NCBI GenBank assembly: GCA_937877125.1 | Contig: CALEFQ010000053.1 | Span: 1-14,232, forward strand | Reading direction: 5' to 3' | Length of the DNA stretch: 14,232 nt | From: an uncultured bacterium | GTDB lineage: Bacteria; Patescibacteriota; CALEFQ01 | Shown here: positions 12,489 to 14,232 of the stretch, one piece after another | How the letters are laid out: every line of letters begins with the position of its first letter | Numbering within the stretch: position 1 is the stretch's first letter | Position numbers and translations under genes: made by a program | The notes under the pieces: generated by a model | Databases searched by the model: none | Told to the model about the DNA's origin: nothing | The model's input: the letters and a program-made list of their open reading frames with translations, nothing else

Positions 12489-12719
12489 CTACCTGCTCAA
12501 TGAACGAGAAGAATTTGAAGACAGGGGAGGCGGCGTCATCGGCCAAGCCTGGCGTTCGATCGGCCGGCCGGCGTGGAAGCTTTCCAAGTCCTGGCTCGGC
12601 AACTGGCTCGGATCGCGCTGGGCAGATTTTCGCGCTTGCCGGTTCCGGATTTTTTCTTCCTGGGCCGCTTGTCGTCGCTTCCGCAACTCTCTTCTTTCAT
12701 CTCTGGTCATTTTTGGCAT
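12489..12719 (-). CDS. Micro-gene 3: 76-residue basic protein
   Basis: The ATG at 12719 is preceded by GAGGAGGG, a strong SD six to seven bases away, and is chosen over an upstream start at 12785 that has none. The product begins MPKMTRDERRELRKRRQAAQ and continues as a highly charged Arg/Lys/Glu helix to about residue 37. It ends in a Pro/Ser-rich, probably disordered tail (MTPPPLSSNSSRSLSR). No TM segment or known domain is seen, and nucleic-acid or ribosome association is only a guess. It has its own promoter, a structured leader and a terminator. It follows the FabZ-like gene, from which it is separated by a terminator. Confidence 0.75.
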   Translation of the reverse strand: MPKMTRDERRELRKRRQAAQEEKIRNRQARKSAQRDPSQLPSQDLESFHAGRPIERQAWPMTPPPLSSNSSRSLSR

Positions 12720-12768
12720 ATGAACCCTCCTCGCGTTGAATTTTGCAGCGATTAGCCTAACCGCCGAT

Positions 12769-12803
12769 TTTTCTCCGAGCCGCACCGTGCGCCGGGGAGA
12801 AAA
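12769..12803 (-). promoter_or_regulatory. Structured leader hairpin of micro-gene 3
   Basis: Minus strand: TTTTCTCC at 12796-12803 pairs with GGAGAAAA at 12769-12776 (eight bp). Between them an inner stem CGCA-CGG-TGCG lies in a GC-rich loop. It occupies the middle of a leader of about 90 nt and has no U-run. Its GGAG strand is not the SD itself. Confidence 0.55.
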
Positions 12804-12814
12804 TAACTGTTACC

Positions 12815-12842
12815 AGCTTACTCTTTTTCTTGAAATTGTCAA
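12815..12842 (-). promoter_or_regulatory. Sigma-70 promoter of micro-gene 3
   Basis: Minus strand: perfect -35 TTGACA (12837-12842), 16-nt spacer, and a weaker -10 TAAGCT (12815-12820). It begins right after the U-run of the terminator of the FabZ-like gene. Confidence 0.65.
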
Positions 12843-12844
12843 GT

Positions 12845-12872
12845 AAAAACCGGGCCGGGAAAATCCGGCCCG
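12845..12872 (-). terminator. Rho-independent terminator of the pyk/FabZ-like operon
   Basis: Minus strand: perfect 8-bp stem CGGGCCGG/CCGGCCCG with loop ATTTTC, then GTTTTTAC. It lies about 15 nt after the stop at 12887. Confidence 0.92.
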
Positions 12873-12886
12873 ACGAGAAAATGTGG

Positions 12887-13708
12887 TTATTTTTTTGTTT
12901 TGCGAGATCGCTCCAGCATCCGATGCAATAACCTGATCGGCGTGGCCTTGGTATGCGTAAACCGATTATAAAAAACCGTCCGTCCCTGCTCGTTCAAGAC
13001 AAAACCCTGAGCCGCCTGATCCCCGACTCGCTCCACCAAGATGCGCAATTCGCTGTTTTCCGACAACTGCTCAAGGAGAGACTGGTCAAAATCCGCTTCA
13101 ACGGTCTGAAACATCGCCACTTTTTTGTCGGCGGCGGACTCGGCCGTCGCCGGACCAGACAGACGCGCCGGTCCATCCAACAACAGCCAGGTCCCGGCCT
13201 GCCCGATCATTTCCATCATTTTGAAAACGAGTTGATGATCTTTAAGATCTCCCGAGGTCAGGCGCCGGCGCGCTTCCACGCCGGTTTGATTGGCCCCGAC
13301 AACCTGATCCACCAACCTGATCCTCTCGCCGTGCGGAATAATTTCGAGAATTTTTTCTGCCGATACTGGCTGATCCAATTTTGGGATCTGAGGAATCGAG
13401 CCGATCTCCTGCTCCCGCAGTCCGAAAGACAGGTTCATGACTTCACTGTCCGCGCCCAATTTAATTTGGGCCAGGAGTTTTTCTCCCTGGTCGTCAATCG
13501 TGACGCCGACATCCCGATCAGCCGCCGTGACGGCGTTTTTGAAATCGACCTGGAAATGACTGAAACGCCGGCTCCAATCCCCGGGCAAAAATTTGCCCGC
13601 TTCTTCCAGGAGACGATATCCCGGCGCCACGCCAAAGTGCGCCTCGATATCAGCCGGCGGAATTTCGACGGGCCGCATTTCCGGCGCATCGCGAGAATCA
13701 ATATTCAT
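12887..13708 (-). CDS. FabZ-like hotdog-fold protein
   Basis: A 273-residue protein from the ATG at 13708. A TTG-initiated reading from 13726 would overlap pyruvate kinase and is less likely. Residues about 118-178 resemble 3-hydroxyacyl-ACP dehydratase FabZ. ILEIIPHGERIRLVDQVVG (120-138) corresponds to the LPHRxPFLLVD segment and keeps His126. LTSGDLKDHQLVFKMMEMIG (150-169) corresponds to the region with catalytic Glu (E166), but the GHFPxxPVMPG insert is missing. The N-terminal 115 residues may be a second, degenerate hotdog domain (FSHFQVDFKNAVTAADRDVG). Dehydratase or thioesterase-type activity is possible; the missing loop makes classic FabZ function uncertain. It begins 4 nt after the pyk stop, so it is co-transcribed, and an operon terminator follows. 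Confidence 0.65.
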   Translation of the reverse strand: MNIDSRDAPEMRPVEIPPADIEAHFGVAPGYRLLEEAGKFLPGDWSRRFSHFQVDFKNAVTAADRDVGVTIDDQGEKLLAQIKLGADSEVMNLSFGLREQEIGSIPQIPKLDQPVSAEKILEIIPHGERIRLVDQVVGANQTGVEARRRLTSGDLKDHQLVFKMMEMIGQAGTWLLLDGPARLSGPATAESAADKKVAMFQTVEADFDQSLLEQLSENSELRILVERVGDQAAQGFVLNEQGRTVFYNRFTHTKATPIRLLHRMLERSRKTKK

Positions 13709-13712
13709 GAGC

Positions 13713-14232
13713 TTACTTAAAATCAATAATATGAACCAGATTTTCCCCTTCGGTTTTGTCTTTCTTTACGCCGTCAACAAACACAATTTTGTCGCCGGGC
13801 CGGAATCGATATTTTTCCGCCAGGACCTGGCGCAGTTCCGCCGTCAGGGAATTGATGGTGGCAATATTCGGCAGCACGATCGGCTCCACGCCCCACAATA
13901 AATTGAGCTGGCGCTGGATTTTTTTATGAGCGGTCACCGCCACGATCGGCAGTTCCACCCGGGCCGAAGACACCGCCTGGGCCGTCTGGCCAGATACCGT
14001 CGTCACCACCACCGCTCGCGCCTTGATCTCGCGCGCCACTTGAGCGGCGTGGCGCGACAGCGCCACCAATCCGGGATCAGCCTGGCGGCCAGTTACCGGC
14101 CGCGGGGTTGATAAATTATCATACGTGCTTTTTTCGGCATCCTTGATTACCTGGCTGGCCGCCCGCACCGCTTCAACGGGATATTGCCCGGAAGCCGTTT
14201 CGTCGGATAAATAAATCGCGTCCACATGGTCA
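13713..14232 (-). CDS. pyk: Pyruvate kinase, C-terminal part (runs off the right edge)
   Basis: The frame continues to the window edge, so the 5' part is outside. The visible end begins DHVDAIYLSDETASGQYPVE, which is the conserved pyruvate kinase segment usually written DAVMLSGETAxGxYPxE. Asp replaces the usual Gly or Glu after LS. The C-terminal allosteric-type domain follows, with ALSRHAAQVAREIKARAVVV, SGQTAQAVSSARVELPIVAV and the closing FRPGDKIVFVDGV. The enzyme transfers phosphate from phosphoenolpyruvate to ADP in the last step of glycolysis, in the cytoplasm. The TAA stop lies 4 nt before the ATG of the FabZ-like gene, in one operon. The promoter is outside the window. Confidence 0.93.
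   Translation of the reverse strand, partial: DHVDAIYLSDETASGQYPVEAVRAASQVIKDAEKSTYDNLSTPRPVTGRQADPGLVALSRHAAQVAREIKARAVVVTTVSGQTAQAVSSARVELPIVAVTAHKKIQRQLNLLWGVEPIVLPNIATINSLTAELRQVLAEKYRFRPGDKIVFVDGVKKDKTEGENLVHIIDFK

Noticed and set aside
12953..13720. 255-codon plus-strand frame
   Set aside because: Antisense of the FabZ-like gene, with no start signals and unlikely composition.

Overview
The window looks like a chromosomal stretch from an uncultivated bacterium, most likely of the Candidate Phyla Radiation (Patescibacteria). This is an inference. It rests on compact operons of small or unassigned genes, A/U-rich starts mostly without Shine-Dalgarno (SD) sequences, a secreted FG-GAP repeat protein with motifs such as TGAGxGGGPQVRIF, and short hairpin repeats attached to tRNA genes. 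Nearly every gene is on the minus strand. The only convincing plus-strand gene is at 9691-10176.

Layout from left to right. 1-201: a tRNA-Ser(CGA) on the minus strand, followed by three 37-bp tandem repeat units; the first unit contains the tRNA's own discriminator and CCA. 381-2153: a minus operon of lipoprotein, alkyltransferase-like DNA-binding protein and NTF2-like lipoprotein. 2222-3229: an ATP-grasp (RimK-like) ligase with its own promoter and a terminator that overlaps its stop codon. 3368-6816: a minus run encoding a TMEM175-type channel, a GNAT acetyltransferase, an Acg-like nitroreductase, a two-TM protein and a proline-rich anchored surface protein, closed by a terminator. 6864-7787: a small membrane protein and a soluble unknown. 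7973-9476: tRNA-Ser(GGA) with hairpins on both sides, then DUF3795, DUF1801 and a GyrI-like CPxC protein.

9477-9690 is a divergent spacer with a perfect 22-bp hairpin, an imperfect inverted repeat and the extended -10 promoter of the plus-strand gene 9691-10176. That gene is a diverged paralogue of the GyrI-like gene. 10241-11659 encodes the secreted FG-GAP repeat protein.

11826-12719 holds three tiny, charged minus-strand genes. Each has a purine-rich SD sequence and its own terminator, and two have clear promoters and leader hairpins. 12887-14232 is a pyruvate kinase gene running off the right edge, followed by a FabZ-like hotdog protein in the same operon.

No CRISPR array, transposase, phage module or recognisable defence island was found. 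The strongest unusual signals are the covarying trailer hairpins that absorb the CCA ends of both tRNA-Ser genes, the trio of SD-bearing micro-genes among SD-less neighbours, and the hairpin-rich divergent spacer with a possible leaderless gene.
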